Below, one piece after another: positions 25,978 to 34,941 of a stretch of DNA of 64,000 nucleotides (the stretch's first letter is position 1; each line of letters begins with the position of its first letter). The notes beneath the pieces are model-generated. The model did not search any database and was not told where the DNA came from. It saw nothing but the letters and a program-made list of their open reading frames with translations. The stretch covers positions 1 to 64,000 of the IMG/VR virus record IMGVR_UViG_3300028388_004281. One strand, written 5' to 3'. Both the position numbers and the translations under genes were made by a program. This DNA comes from a virus.

Positions 25978-26915
25978 CGCAACGCATACTGATCACGGGC
26001 ATAACGGGACAGGACGGCAGCTTCCTGGCTCACAGGCTGTCGAAGACGTATGACGTGCACGGTATAGTGCGCCGCAGCAGCTGCGACAACACGTGGCGGC
26101 TGGAGGGAATCAAGGGCCGCATAACGCTGCACCAGGGGGACGTGTCCGACATGTGGTCCGTGGCCCGCGTGGTGAACCAGGTCCGGCCGAATCGTATCTT
26201 CAACTTGGCGGACCAGGACGACGTGCGGTTTTCGTTCGACACTCCGCAGTACTCGATGGACGTGACTGCGGCGTCCGTCATGCGGCTGCTGGAATGCGTG
26301 CGGTCGGTGGTGCCCCGCTGCATGGTGTTCCAGCCCGTGTCGGCCACCGTGTTCGGCGACGCTCCGCCGGTGCAGACGGAGCAGTCTGAACTCAGACCGA
26401 TGAGTCCCTACGCCATAGGCAAGGCGACGGCCTTGTACGCCTGCAGGTACTATCGACGCATACACGACCTGCACATCACCTGCGGCATCCTGTTCAACCA
26501 CCACAGCCCTCGCCGCAAGCGGGGCTACCTGATCGATACGATCTGCAGCAAGGTGTTGAAGGTCGTCCAGGGTGAGGCGCATTCGGTGGAGGTCTACGAT
26601 CCCGAGATGCGGGTGGACGTCGGGTACGCCAAGGACTTCATGCAGCTCGCGTGCGACCTGCGGGAGCCGGACGACTTCCTGTTCTGCACGGGCAAGCCCT
26701 ACATGGTGTCGGAGCTGGTGGACCATGCCCTGCAGTGCGCGGGCGTGCAGGCGTGTGTGCGTGCGATCGAGCGGCCCATGGAGGGGCCGAGGCTGGAGCT
26801 GATAGGTGACAACTCCAAGTTGTTCATGGCGTTGGGCCACACGCGGCACCTGCTGGACGCGAAGGACATGATTTCTATGCAGATGAGGAGCATGCTATGC
26901 GGGTCGGCAGCATAG
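25974..26915 (+). CDS. gmd: GDP-mannose 4,6-dehydratase-like SDR
   Basis: A 313-residue extended SDR; GTG overlaps the preceding stop with GGAGGTG upstream. ILITGITGQDGSFLAHRL is the NADP-binding motif. GIVRRSSCDN, TLHQGDVSD, NLADQDDVRFSF, SPYAIGKATA (catalytic Tyr/Lys) and LFNHHSPRR are the hallmark GMD series. It converts GDP-mannose to GDP-4-keto-6-deoxymannose in the cytoplasm, feeding aminotransferase, methyltransferase and glycosyltransferase steps encoded nearby. Confidence 0.8.
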   Translation: MTQRILITGITGQDGSFLAHRLSKTYDVHGIVRRSSCDNTWRLEGIKGRITLHQGDVSDMWSVARVVNQVRPNRIFNLADQDDVRFSFDTPQYSMDVTAASVMRLLECVRSVVPRCMVFQPVSATVFGDAPPVQTEQSELRPMSPYAIGKATALYACRYYRRIHDLHITCGILFNHHSPRRKRGYLIDTICSKVLKVVQGEAHSVEVYDPEMRVDVGYAKDFMQLACDLREPDDFLFCTGKPYMVSELVDHALQCAGVQACVRAIERPMEGPRLELIGDNSKLFMALGHTRHLLDAKDMISMQMRSMLCGSAA

Positions 26916-27907
26916 GATACGCCACGGACCAGGGACTGGGTCATTTGTTGAAGTGGTTCTACGACCGTGGCATCGTAGACGACGTGATGGTCTACCGCCA
27001 CGGCTCCCGCACCACGCACATGGAGTGGTATCCCGAGGGCACGGTGGAGCTGGTGGGCAGGCCGTTCACCGGGCCGGACGTCGACAGGTTCATCGACACG
27101 ATAGACACGGTGCTGTTCTTCGAGACTCCGTTCGACTGGCAGTTCCCTGGCGTGTGCCGCAAGCGGGGCGTGAAGACCGTGATGATGCCCATGCACGAGT
27201 GGTTCCCTCGACGCCCGCCGCACGACTTCGACGTCTACCTTTGCCCCTCGCTGCTGGACCAGGAGTACTTCCTGGGCCACCCGTTCCTGCCGGTGCCCGT
27301 TGATCCCGGCACGTGGCGTCTGCACACCGAGGCCAAGCGGTTCCTGCACAACGCCGGCAACGTGGGCCACCGCCACCACAAGGGCACGGCCGAGGTGATA
27401 CAGGCGCTGCCGCTGCTGGATGAATCTGTGGACTTCACCATCCGCTGCCAGGACACACCACTCTGGAACCGACTGGCCAAGCTGTACCCGCAATGCTTCC
27501 AGGACGTGCGATGCAACCTAACCGTGGAGACCGGGACCATCCCCTACGAGCAACTGTTCGTTGACCACGACGTGTACGTAGCACCGGAGAAATTGAATGG
27601 GCTTTCACTCCCGCTTCAGGAGGCGTGCGCTGCAGGACTGGCTGTCATGGCAAGCAACCGGTTTCCCGCCAACACGTGGCTGCCAAGCGAGCCGCTCATA
27701 CCCGTCGAGACCTACCACAAGGCAGCCATCGGCCCCGGCTACCTTCCGTTCCAGGAGGCTGTCGTTTCACCGCAGGCTGTTGCCGATAAAATCAACGCGT
27801 GGAACGGACGGGACGTAACGGAGTACTCGCAGTATGGACGAAGGTGGGCGGAGGAGAACTGCTGGGAAGCATTGAAGCCCAGATACCGGGAGGTGCTCGC
27901 ACCGTGA
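26897..27907 (+). CDS. GT-B (GT4-like) glycosyltransferase
   Basis: A 336-residue protein overlapping the GMD gene by 19 bases. The two-Rossmann layout is visible: VGSIGYATDQGLGHLLKWF at the start; HNAGNVGHRHHKGTAEVIQALP as second-domain start; VDHDVYVAPEKLNGLSLPLQEACAAGLAVMASN with the donor-binding E-x7-E style segment. Likely transfers a sugar from GDP/UDP donor; substrate not predictable. Confidence 0.65.
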   Translation: MRVGSIGYATDQGLGHLLKWFYDRGIVDDVMVYRHGSRTTHMEWYPEGTVELVGRPFTGPDVDRFIDTIDTVLFFETPFDWQFPGVCRKRGVKTVMMPMHEWFPRRPPHDFDVYLCPSLLDQEYFLGHPFLPVPVDPGTWRLHTEAKRFLHNAGNVGHRHHKGTAEVIQALPLLDESVDFTIRCQDTPLWNRLAKLYPQCFQDVRCNLTVETGTIPYEQLFVDHDVYVAPEKLNGLSLPLQEACAAGLAVMASNRFPANTWLPSEPLIPVETYHKAAIGPGYLPFQEAVVSPQAVADKINAWNGRDVTEYSQYGRRWAEENCWEALKPRYREVLAP

Positions 27908-28800
27908 AGATCATGCACATCGCCCGCCACGACGGGCAGGACAACGACGACGAGGGTGCCATCTCCCATGCGCTGGAGCAGCTGGGACACGAGGTGCTGC
28001 GCGTGCACGAAGATCCTCGCAAACGGGGTGCGAGTCCGTTGGAGCAAGATCCTGATCTGGTTCTGTTCCACAAATGGAGAGAGTTCTATTTGCTTTCCCA
28101 GTTCGAATGCCCGTGCATCATGTGGTACTGGGACTTGGTGTCGTCGTCCGATCCGAAGTTCAGCAAGCGGGTGGCGGGCCGTGAGGGCAGAATGTACCAG
28201 GCGCTGGAACACTGCGACATGGCGTTCGTTTCGGACGGTGATTTCGTGGCCCGCGACAGGACCGGCAAGTGCCGACACATGTTCCAGGGAGCCGACGAGC
28301 GACGCATGACACCGCCGAACAACGGCGAGAAGGTTTATCCGCTGCTGTTCACTGGCATGGTGCATGGGCACACGCAGACCCGCATCGACCATCTCAACAG
28401 GCTGCGTGACAAATATAGAGACAAGCTGAAGGTGGTCACGACGCCGCATCGCGTGCACGGAGAGAAGCTGGCTCACCTCCTGTCCAGATCGGCCATAGCG
28501 ATAGCTCCGCTGGGGGCCACCAGCGATTACTACTGGAGCAACCGGGTATATCTGACCATAGGGCTGGGCGGGTTCCTGCTGCACCCGTACTGCAAGCAGC
28601 TTACGGAGCACTATGTCCCGGACAAAGAATTGGTGTACTACCGTGACCATGAGGATTGCGAGTGGGTGATAGACTACTATCTGCGCCATCCGGAGGAGCG
28701 CCACCAGATAGCCTCGGCCGCGTACGAACGCACGCTGCAAGAGCACACGTACCGGCACCGCTGCCAGGAGCTTTTGGAGACTGTGGAGAACGAGCTGTGA
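27904..28800 (+). CDS. GT-B glycosyltransferase (CgeB-like)
   Basis: A 298-residue protein from GTG, coupled to the previous gene. Opens KIMHIARHDGQDNDDEGAI, then DLVLFHKWREFYLL, and has the C-terminal CgeB/DUF3880-type region: NRVYLTIGLGGFLLHPYCKQL, then LVYYRDHEDCEWVIDYYLRH. This ending (GCGGFLLT..L...F......Y.D..EL) typifies spore-maturation CgeB-like transferases. Confidence 0.6.
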   Translation: MKIMHIARHDGQDNDDEGAISHALEQLGHEVLRVHEDPRKRGASPLEQDPDLVLFHKWREFYLLSQFECPCIMWYWDLVSSSDPKFSKRVAGREGRMYQALEHCDMAFVSDGDFVARDRTGKCRHMFQGADERRMTPPNNGEKVYPLLFTGMVHGHTQTRIDHLNRLRDKYRDKLKVVTTPHRVHGEKLAHLLSRSAIAIAPLGATSDYYWSNRVYLTIGLGGFLLHPYCKQLTEHYVPDKELVYYRDHEDCEWVIDYYLRHPEERHQIASAAYERTLQEHTYRHRCQELLETVENEL

Positions 28801-29636
28801 AGATTGCTCTTGCTACGCTGTGCTTGAACGAGATGCAGTGGCTGCCCAAGCTGTACGAGCAGCACAAGGACTGGCCCGACCTGGATCGTTGGGTGTTCGT
28901 GGAGGCGGCCGATCGCGTATTCGCGAGAGTCAATCCAGAGCTGGTCAGCGGCCACGGGCTGTCGGTGGACGGCACCACGGAGTTTCTAGACGGACTGGCC
29001 GAGAAGGACGACAGGATCACCGTCGTGCACCACGGCATCAGCAACCACAACGCATCGGATCTCTGCAAGATGCAGGCTCGGCAAAGGTATCTGGACGTGT
29101 TGGAACGAGTGGAGCCGGACTACATTGTGATATTGGATGCCGACGAATTCTACTGCCGCGACGGCCAGCAGGAGATCAACGACATATTCCACGGGCATCG
29201 CACCAAAACATTCTTCTGCTTCAACTTCGTGCATCCCTGGCGGCCGCCGTCCATCGCAGGCGAGCCGTTGTTCAGGTACCGAGTGCGAGGATGGTTCTGG
29301 GACATGGACCACATGAAGGGTATCAAATGGACGAAGGGCCTGCGGTACGTGGACTGCCACCAGCATCCCAGACGACCCGACATGCAGCACGGCATGATAC
29401 GGATGCACCGCCCGGACTGCGTGCACATGGCTTTCGCCTCCGATCCCAGACACAGGATGGCGAAGCATCGATACTACGAGGCCCGCGGCGAGGCCGAAAA
29501 TCCTCAGCATCAGAGCTACGTGCAGAGCCGCAGGTGCTACGAGACGTGGGAGCCGGGCATGCGTCTTCCTCATCACGGCAGGGTTGTCCCCTATGACGGG
29601 CCCATACCAGAGGTGTTTAATGCCAAAGAAATATGA
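28797..29636 (+). CDS. GT-A (GT2/GT92-like) glycosyltransferase
   Basis: A 279-residue protein from GTG coupled to the previous gene. KIALATLCLNEMQWLPKLYEQ is the N-terminal nucleotide-binding strand; DYIVILDADEFYCRDGQ gives the DxD metal motif (about residue 115-125). HPRRPDMQHGMIRMHRPD and a final basic region follow. Fits inverting GT-A enzymes that use Mn/Mg-bound NDP-sugar. Confidence 0.65.
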   Translation: MKIALATLCLNEMQWLPKLYEQHKDWPDLDRWVFVEAADRVFARVNPELVSGHGLSVDGTTEFLDGLAEKDDRITVVHHGISNHNASDLCKMQARQRYLDVLERVEPDYIVILDADEFYCRDGQQEINDIFHGHRTKTFFCFNFVHPWRPPSIAGEPLFRYRVRGWFWDMDHMKGIKWTKGLRYVDCHQHPRRPDMQHGMIRMHRPDCVHMAFASDPRHRMAKHRYYEARGEAENPQHQSYVQSRRCYETWEPGMRLPHHGRVVPYDGPIPEVFNAKEI

Positions 29637-30156
29637 CAAGCCAATAGAATCTGACGCATTTTGGTTGGATAGGTTGCGTAGGGCCAGAAGATCCGGATAC
29701 ATTGGCAATGCAATATTTGATGGCGTAGGGCGAAAGAGGTGGGCGGGCATAAATGCATATCGGAAAAGGTTGTTTTCCAAAGTAATAAAACCTGGCAGTA
29801 CGGTCATTGATATCGGGTGTGGATATGGTGCATGTTATCCCCTAATGCCAAATGGTGTTCTGTATTACGGGATAGATATATCGCAAAGCCTAATCGCCGA
29901 AGCTATAAGGTTGTTTCCAACCGGCAATTTCAGCGTTTGCGATTGGAGAACACTGGATGTGCCACGTCACAGTTATGATTATTCTATCTTATGGTCAATG
30001 AAAGTTATGATATGCGATAACCTAGGAGACGAAGTATGGGATGATTTGGAGGCAAAAGCTCTTCATTTGTCCAAAATTGTTATCGTAGGGGAATTCGGAA
30101 ACGGGCACGGCGAACATAAGATAATCTATAGGGAAAACATCGATGAAGATACATAG
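29620..30156 (+). CDS. SAM-dependent methyltransferase, AT-rich
   Basis: A 178-residue class I methyltransferase. VIDIGCGYGACYPL (motif I, about residue 60) and YYGIDISQSLIAEAIRLF (motif II) are clear, and YSILWSMKVMICDN holds the motif IV region. ATG chosen after AGAGGTG, 17 bases before the previous stop. Codons and base content are far more AT-rich than both neighbours, a sign of recent acquisition. Probably methylates the sugar or lipid-linked glycan. Confidence 0.6.
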   Translation: MPKKYDKPIESDAFWLDRLRRARRSGYIGNAIFDGVGRKRWAGINAYRKRLFSKVIKPGSTVIDIGCGYGACYPLMPNGVLYYGIDISQSLIAEAIRLFPTGNFSVCDWRTLDVPRHSYDYSILWSMKVMICDNLGDEVWDDLEAKALHLSKIVIVGEFGNGHGEHKIIYRENIDEDT

Positions 30157-30892
30157 GATGCCCGTCGATTTCTACACCGACATGCTCCGACGCGGCCAGC
30201 GGTTCGTGCTGTTCGGCTACAGCGATGCGGAGTGGTTCTGCGTCTTGGGGCAGGATATAGGACGGCTGACGGGAGCCGGGCAGCCGCTGACCGAGGAGGC
30301 GGGACGCGATCTGTTCGACGTCGTGCGCCGGAGGTGGGACGACCCCCACGTGATGTTCGCGGTCCCGCTATGCATGTGGACGGACGGTACCTTGTGGCAC
30401 GAGTTCGGAGTGAGGGTCGACACGGAGCTGTCCAGGGCGGGCATACGGATGGACTGCTACGAGCGCGACATGATCCTGGACGAGCTGGCGGAGAGGGCCG
30501 GACTGTATCCGTGGATCAGGCAGCTCAGAGAGATGCGGGTGGCGATGGTGGGCAACCAGCACCTGCGCAGGTTCGACGCGTTTCCGCTGGTGCAGTTCGT
30601 CGAGATTCCGCAGTGCGACCTGCACACGCAGTCCACCTGCGTGCAGCTGGCGGTGCAGGAGCTGATCTCTGGCACGCAGTCCATAGAGGTTTGTCTGGTG
30701 TCGGCCGGCATCGGGTCGGCGTTCGTGATCGACAAGGCCATGGACTACATGCCGAACACCACGTTCATCGACTGCGGCTCGATCTGGGACGCGTTCGTGG
30801 GCATCGGGGGACAGCGGGAGTGGCGTGCCAAGCTGTATACCGACCCCGCCAAGCTGGAGGAGTGGAAGCGTGTCTGCACGACAGGTGAATGA
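30143..30892 (+). CDS. GT-D-like glycosyltransferase, putative
   Basis: A 249-residue protein. FVLFGYSDAEWFCVLG resembles the N-terminal FGDGE-type motif of the DUF1792/GT-D fold. VCLVSAGIGSAFVIDKAMDYMPNTTFIDCGSIWDAF resembles its C-terminal Rossmann-like part. GC-rich like the rest of the cassette. If right it adds a hexose to a growing glycan; recognition is only moderate. Confidence 0.4.
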   Translation: MKIHRMPVDFYTDMLRRGQRFVLFGYSDAEWFCVLGQDIGRLTGAGQPLTEEAGRDLFDVVRRRWDDPHVMFAVPLCMWTDGTLWHEFGVRVDTELSRAGIRMDCYERDMILDELAERAGLYPWIRQLREMRVAMVGNQHLRRFDAFPLVQFVEIPQCDLHTQSTCVQLAVQELISGTQSIEVCLVSAGIGSAFVIDKAMDYMPNTTFIDCGSIWDAFVGIGGQREWRAKLYTDPAKLEEWKRVCTTGE

Positions 30893-31490
30893 AGAGCGGG
30901 ACCAGGACCGGGTGCACGATCTGTTCGAGATGTTCGAGCAGCAGAAGCAGATCATGTTCCACCAGCAGCGCTCCATCTATCGCTGGCTCTCGCAGTACGT
31001 CGTCGGCAAGACGGTGGTCGAGGCGGGCTGCGGCACGGGGTTGGGCACGGCCATGCTGGAACGGCGTGCCGCCAAGATCCTGGGCACGGACAAGTTGCAG
31101 CGCAACGTGGACTTCGCTCGCTGCGTGTATCCCTGGATAGACTTCGGCGTGTGGGACCTCAACGACCGCTCGTACCTCCGTGCCGACGTGGCCGTGGCTG
31201 TGGAGTGCGTGGAGCACGTGCGGGACACGCAGGCGGCAATCGAGCATCTGATCGCGGTCGTATCTCCTGCCAACGGAACGTGCTGGATTACCCTGCCCAA
31301 CGGCAACACCAAGCCGCGTCCCCCCGAGAATCCCTACCACGTGTTCGAGCCCACCCCGCAGGAGATGATCGGCATGGTGCATGCGGTCAACACGTGCTGG
31401 GCGGTCCGCATCCGCGACTGGGAGAGCTGGATCGTGCAGAGCGAGACGACGACGAAGGACCCGCTGGTCTATGAGGTGTACTGGCGATGA
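30870..31490 (+). CDS. SAM-dependent methyltransferase
   Basis: A 206-residue protein. GTG preceded by CTGGAGGAG is preferred to a GTG 15 bases later. VVEAGCGTGLGTAMLERRA is motif I, ILGTDKLQRNVDFA motif II, VAVAVECVEHVRDTQAAIEHL motif IV, and WITLPNGNTKPRPPENPYHV follows. UbiE/Methyltransf_11-type fold. Presumed O-methylation of a sugar in the same pathway. Confidence 0.65.
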   Translation: MSARQVNEERDQDRVHDLFEMFEQQKQIMFHQQRSIYRWLSQYVVGKTVVEAGCGTGLGTAMLERRAAKILGTDKLQRNVDFARCVYPWIDFGVWDLNDRSYLRADVAVAVECVEHVRDTQAAIEHLIAVVSPANGTCWITLPNGNTKPRPPENPYHVFEPTPQEMIGMVHAVNTCWAVRIRDWESWIVQSETTTKDPLVYEVYWR

Positions 31491-32353
31491 AGCACTTACT
31501 GGTCTGCAGCAGCGTGAGCATTCCCGGAGCCGGTCGATACATCCCCGAGTGGCGGTATCTGGACCCGTCGGACTACCGCGTCGAGTTCAACGTCACGGAG
31601 GGCAAGCCGGACGCGATCGTGTGCATGAGCATCAGCAGCATGCTGCATGCCGAGTGCGCCGTCAAGCGCTGGCCGTACGTGCCGCTGTACGTGTACCACT
31701 GGGACTGCTACTCGTGGGTGTGGACGAGGCCGAGGGCGGGCGAGTACGACTACCATCGCTACGGACGACTGCTCCAGCAGGCCCGCGAGGTGTGGGTGCC
31801 GAGCCTGTGCACCGGGCTGCAGGCGAACCAGTGGTGGGGCATCACCAACTGGCACCGCATCCTGTGCTCCGTGCCGTGGGTATGGGATTGCAGCGGCATA
31901 AGTGACGAGGGATACATACTGTGCCCCCTGCGGCGGCTGCCCGACAATTGGGTGGACGAATTCAGCGAGGCTTGCCAAGAGCTGGGGCTGCCTTTCGTGA
32001 TGACGTCGCATTCGCGCAGCTTCCAGGCGTATCAAGATCTGGTCGCTCGTTGTCGCTTCCTGGTATCGCACTATGAGGAAGCAAGCACCGGGGGCCTGAC
32101 GCTGCTGGAGGCGTACCGACTGGGCAAGCCGTGCCTGATCAACGGGTCCGATTTAAACGGGGCCAAGGACTACTTCGGCGACCGGGCGGAGTACTTCATC
32201 TGCGGCGACCGCAAGAATTTCCGGCACAAGCTGAAGTACCTGTACCACCATCCGCCCCTGCTGCCTGCGGACCATCGCGAGTGGGTCGAAGCCAACTTCA
32301 ACGACCAGCGCATGCTGGCCGACATACTGGAGCGCATCCATGCGAACGCTTAG
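31487..32353 (+). CDS. GT-B (GT4-like) glycosyltransferase
   Basis: A 288-residue protein ATGA-coupled. Acceptor-side features: YVYHWDCYSWVW and REVWVPSLCTGLQANQWWG. Donor-side features: ILCPLRRLPDNWVDEFSEACQ, ARCRFLVSHYEEASTGGLTLLEAYRLGKPCL (the E...G..LLEA signature) and YFGDRAEYFICGD. Belongs to the cluster of cassette transferases. Confidence 0.65.
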   Translation: MKHLLVCSSVSIPGAGRYIPEWRYLDPSDYRVEFNVTEGKPDAIVCMSISSMLHAECAVKRWPYVPLYVYHWDCYSWVWTRPRAGEYDYHRYGRLLQQAREVWVPSLCTGLQANQWWGITNWHRILCSVPWVWDCSGISDEGYILCPLRRLPDNWVDEFSEACQELGLPFVMTSHSRSFQAYQDLVARCRFLVSHYEEASTGGLTLLEAYRLGKPCLINGSDLNGAKDYFGDRAEYFICGDRKNFRHKLKYLYHHPPLLPADHREWVEANFNDQRMLADILERIHANA

Positions 32354-32723
32354 CCAGCTGCAGGACCGTCTGAAGCATTATGACGACGCCCAGTACATCT
32401 ACTGGACCAACGGGTCCCATGTCGTCTGGCACTTCGGCACGGGCGAGAACGTCGAGCTGTTGTTCCTGTATTCCGCCGATTCAGGAGACGGATCCAGATT
32501 GTGTTATGCCATGGCGAGCTGCATGATCGAGCAGGACCGTACGCCGTACCACAGCGTCTACGCGTTTCGCCGTGCGGACAACGACGATGGCAGGCGATTC
32601 TATGACAGGTTGGGTTTCACGCAGGTCGATCTGGGGCCGTCGGTGTACCGTGTCGGGGGCACGACGCTGATGTGGATCACGTGGGCTGATCTGCTGATCA
32701 GGCTGAATCTAGTTTCTAGTTAG
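32340..32723 (+). CDS. GNAT-like acetyltransferase
   Basis: A 127-residue protein overlapping the previous gene by 14 bases. VELLFLYSADSGDGSRLCYAM approximates the acetyl-CoA-binding region, and SVYAFRRADNDDGRRFYDRLGFTQVD is the typical N-x2-A-x-x-x-Y-x2-x-GF ending of GNAT folds. It may N-acylate the 4-amino sugar produced by the nearby aminotransferase, as PerB-type or WbtK-type enzymes do. Confidence 0.55.
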   Translation: MRTLSQLQDRLKHYDDAQYIYWTNGSHVVWHFGTGENVELLFLYSADSGDGSRLCYAMASCMIEQDRTPYHSVYAFRRADNDDGRRFYDRLGFTQVDLGPSVYRVGGTTLMWITWADLLIRLNLVSS

Positions 32724-32732
32724 GAGCGAGAC

Positions 32733-33704
32733 ATGAGAGAAGTTCGAGGCACGCCGGTATGCGTGGTGGGAGGGGCCGGATTTCTCGGCAGCCACCTGGT
32801 GAATCATTTGATCGATGATCGGGACTGCAAAGTAGTGGTGCTGGACAACCTGTGCGTGGGCAAGACAAAGCACGTGCACCCGGAGGCCGTGTTCATCCAC
32901 CACGACATCACGGGCAGCGAGGAGTTCGTGCGGCAGGTTCTGCAGGAGTACGAGGTGGAGTTCGTGTTCAACTACGCCGCGTGGCCGTACATACCCGACA
33001 GCTTCGAACGGCCGCTGCAGGTGTTCTCGGTCAATGCCACGGGGGCGATCAAGGTCATCAACGCCGCGCAGGACGCCGGATGCGCGGGGATTCTGCAGGT
33101 GTCGTCGGCCGAGATCTACGGCAGCTGCCGCGAGGGCAAGCTCACCGAGAGGTCGGAGGTGGCACCGCACAGTACCTACGGAGCGGCCAAGGCCGCGGTG
33201 GACTACTACTGCCAGAGTGCATGGCGGGAGCGCGTGACGCCCGTGGTAGCTTTGCGGCAGTTCAACTGCGTGGGCGAGCGTGAGACGCATCCGTACATCA
33301 TCCCAGAGATCGTCAGCCAGCTGCACGGCTACCACGACCAGACGCGGCCCAAGATCCGGCTGGGCAACAACTCGTACCGCGACTTCCTCTACGCGGGCGA
33401 CGCGGTGCGTATGGCCGTGGAGCTGCTGGAGAAGGGAACGTTCGGCGAGGTCTACAACTTGGGTTCCGAGTACGGGTTGCAGATGTACGAGCTGGCCGAG
33501 ACGATCGGGCAGGTCATGGGATACCGGTCCGTGCTGATCGAGGAGGAGGCGGCACGCAAGCGGCCCTGGGAGATCTGGCACCTGCAGTCCGACAACTCCA
33601 AGCTCTACTCGACTATCCTGTCCAGGCCGAGGGTGTCGCTCACCGACGCCTTGCACCGCACGGTTCAATACTTCCGGGACAACGGCAACAGATGGGACTG
33701 GTGA
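32733..33704 (+). CDS. NAD-dependent sugar epimerase/dehydratase (extended SDR)
   Basis: A 323-residue protein with AGGAGCGAGAC upstream. VCVVGGAGFLGSHLVNHL is the NAD motif (GxxGxxG). VVLDNLCVGK, FNYAAWPYIPDSF, QVSSAEIYG, STYGAAKAAVDYY (catalytic Tyr/Lys) and FLYAGDAVRMAVELL follow in the right order. Likely acts on a UDP/GDP-sugar, either epimerising C4 or dehydrating. Followed after one base by the aminotransferase. Confidence 0.7.
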   Translation: MREVRGTPVCVVGGAGFLGSHLVNHLIDDRDCKVVVLDNLCVGKTKHVHPEAVFIHHDITGSEEFVRQVLQEYEVEFVFNYAAWPYIPDSFERPLQVFSVNATGAIKVINAAQDAGCAGILQVSSAEIYGSCREGKLTERSEVAPHSTYGAAKAAVDYYCQSAWRERVTPVVALRQFNCVGERETHPYIIPEIVSQLHGYHDQTRPKIRLGNNSYRDFLYAGDAVRMAVELLEKGTFGEVYNLGSEYGLQMYELAETIGQVMGYRSVLIEEEAARKRPWEIWHLQSDNSKLYSTILSRPRVSLTDALHRTVQYFRDNGNRWDW

Positions 33705-33705
33705 C

Positions 33706-34677
33706 ATGCAACCGTTCGAGCAGCTGGAGTGTGAGTTCGCGGAGTTCGTGGGAGTAGGGCCCGAGCAGGTCGTGGCCTGCAGCAGCGGCACGACGGCGCT
33801 GCACCTGGCGTTGGAGGCATTGGAGCTGCGCATGGGCAGCACGGTGCTGGTGCCGGAGTTCACCATGGTGGCCTGCGCACGAGCCGCGGTGATGGCGGGC
33901 CTGCGGCCGTCGTTCGTCGACTGCGGCGAGGATCTGCTGATGCGGCCGGATCTCGCGGCGCAGCGGATGGACTCCAACGTGAGCGCCGTGATGCCGGTGC
34001 ACGTGTACGGCCGACGCTGCGACGTGGAGTCCATCGTCGACTGCACCGCACCGTTGGGGGCGGCCTTGGTCGAGGACTGCGCGGAGTTTCACGGGGCTCC
34101 CTTGAGCGGGCTGTCCGATGCCTACTGCTATTCGTTCTATGCCAACAAGATCATCGCTGGCGAGGAGGGCGGGGCCGTCGTGTTCGACCACAAGCCGCAC
34201 GCTCGACTGGCCCGCTGCCTGCGGTGCCAAGGGTTCACCGACCGCCACGACTTCCTGCACATGCCCAGGGGCATCAACGGCAGGCTGAGCAACGCCAACG
34301 CCGAGCTGATTCTGGAGAGCCTGCGCTGCGTGGAAGAGAACTTGTCACGACGCCGGGATGTAGAGTACTGGTACGACGAGCTGGTGCCGGCCGAGTGGCG
34401 CATGCCGTCCCGCGAGGCTCCGTGGGTGTACGACGTGCGGCTGCCGAACGACGTGGACGTGGAGGAGATCGTGGGGTTGCTGAACGAGCGCGGCATTGCG
34501 GCCCGAATGCCGTTCCGTCCCATGAGCGAGCAGCGGGAGTTCTACTCGCCTCGGTTCCCGGAGCTGGAGGCGTTCCGACAGTCGCTGTGCATGATGTACT
34601 TGCCCTTGCAACCGGAGATGCGGCATGCGGACGTGGAACGTATTGCGTACTGCCTCGAAAGACTAGTTACAAGCTAG
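33706..34677 (+). CDS. DegT/DnrJ/EryC1 sugar aminotransferase
   Basis: A 323-residue PLP enzyme: VACSSGTTALHLALEAL (phosphate-binding), VLVPEFTMVACARAA, LVEDCAEFHGA (Asp binding pyridine N), YSFYANKIIAGEEGGAVV with the PLP-lysine, then GRLSNANAELILESL. Converts 4-keto to 4-amino sugar. With the GMD-like enzyme this could yield GDP-perosamine or a branched variant. Last gene of the rightward operon; slightly shorter than typical family members (about 360-380). Confidence 0.75.
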   Translation: MQPFEQLECEFAEFVGVGPEQVVACSSGTTALHLALEALELRMGSTVLVPEFTMVACARAAVMAGLRPSFVDCGEDLLMRPDLAAQRMDSNVSAVMPVHVYGRRCDVESIVDCTAPLGAALVEDCAEFHGAPLSGLSDAYCYSFYANKIIAGEEGGAVVFDHKPHARLARCLRCQGFTDRHDFLHMPRGINGRLSNANAELILESLRCVEENLSRRRDVEYWYDELVPAEWRMPSREAPWVYDVRLPNDVDVEEIVGLLNERGIAARMPFRPMSEQREFYSPRFPELEAFRQSLCMMYLPLQPEMRHADVERIAYCLERLVTS

Positions 34678-34683
34678 GGATTA

Positions 34684-34751
34684 GGTGCCCCTAACCCCCC
34701 ATATTAGGTATGCAGTCCGCTCCCTGTATGCCTTGCGGGGGTAGGGGCACC
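34684..34751 (+). ncRNA. Nested hairpin with anti-Shine-Dalgarno loop
   Basis: GGTGCCCCTAACCCCC (34684-34699) pairs with GGGGGTAGGGGCACC (34737-34751) with one bulged A. Inside, GGTATGCAG (34707-34715) pairs with CTGTATGCC (34724-34732) using two G-U pairs. The inner loop is TCCGCTCC, the exact complement of the ribosome site GGAGCGGA used by several genes of this phage. It could end the late operon transcript or be a stable 3' RNA. Confidence 0.5.
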
Positions 34752-34941
34752 GTTGCTGGCAGCTAATGGCCCAATCAGGCCACCTCAGACGTCGTCCAAC
34801 GAGCGTTATGAGGCCGGTAGGTAAGTTATACCGCCCAGCGTATTTCGTGCGTTAGTCGATGCCTGCGGGGCCTCTACTACCTAGTACCCCATAGGTAGTA
34901 ATAATAGCTACTTAATAGCTATACATTAGGGGCATTATAAA

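Noticed and set aside
26093-26389. Gly/Arg-rich plus-strand frame inside the GMD-like gene
   Set aside because: Alternative-frame shadow of a clear enzyme gene.
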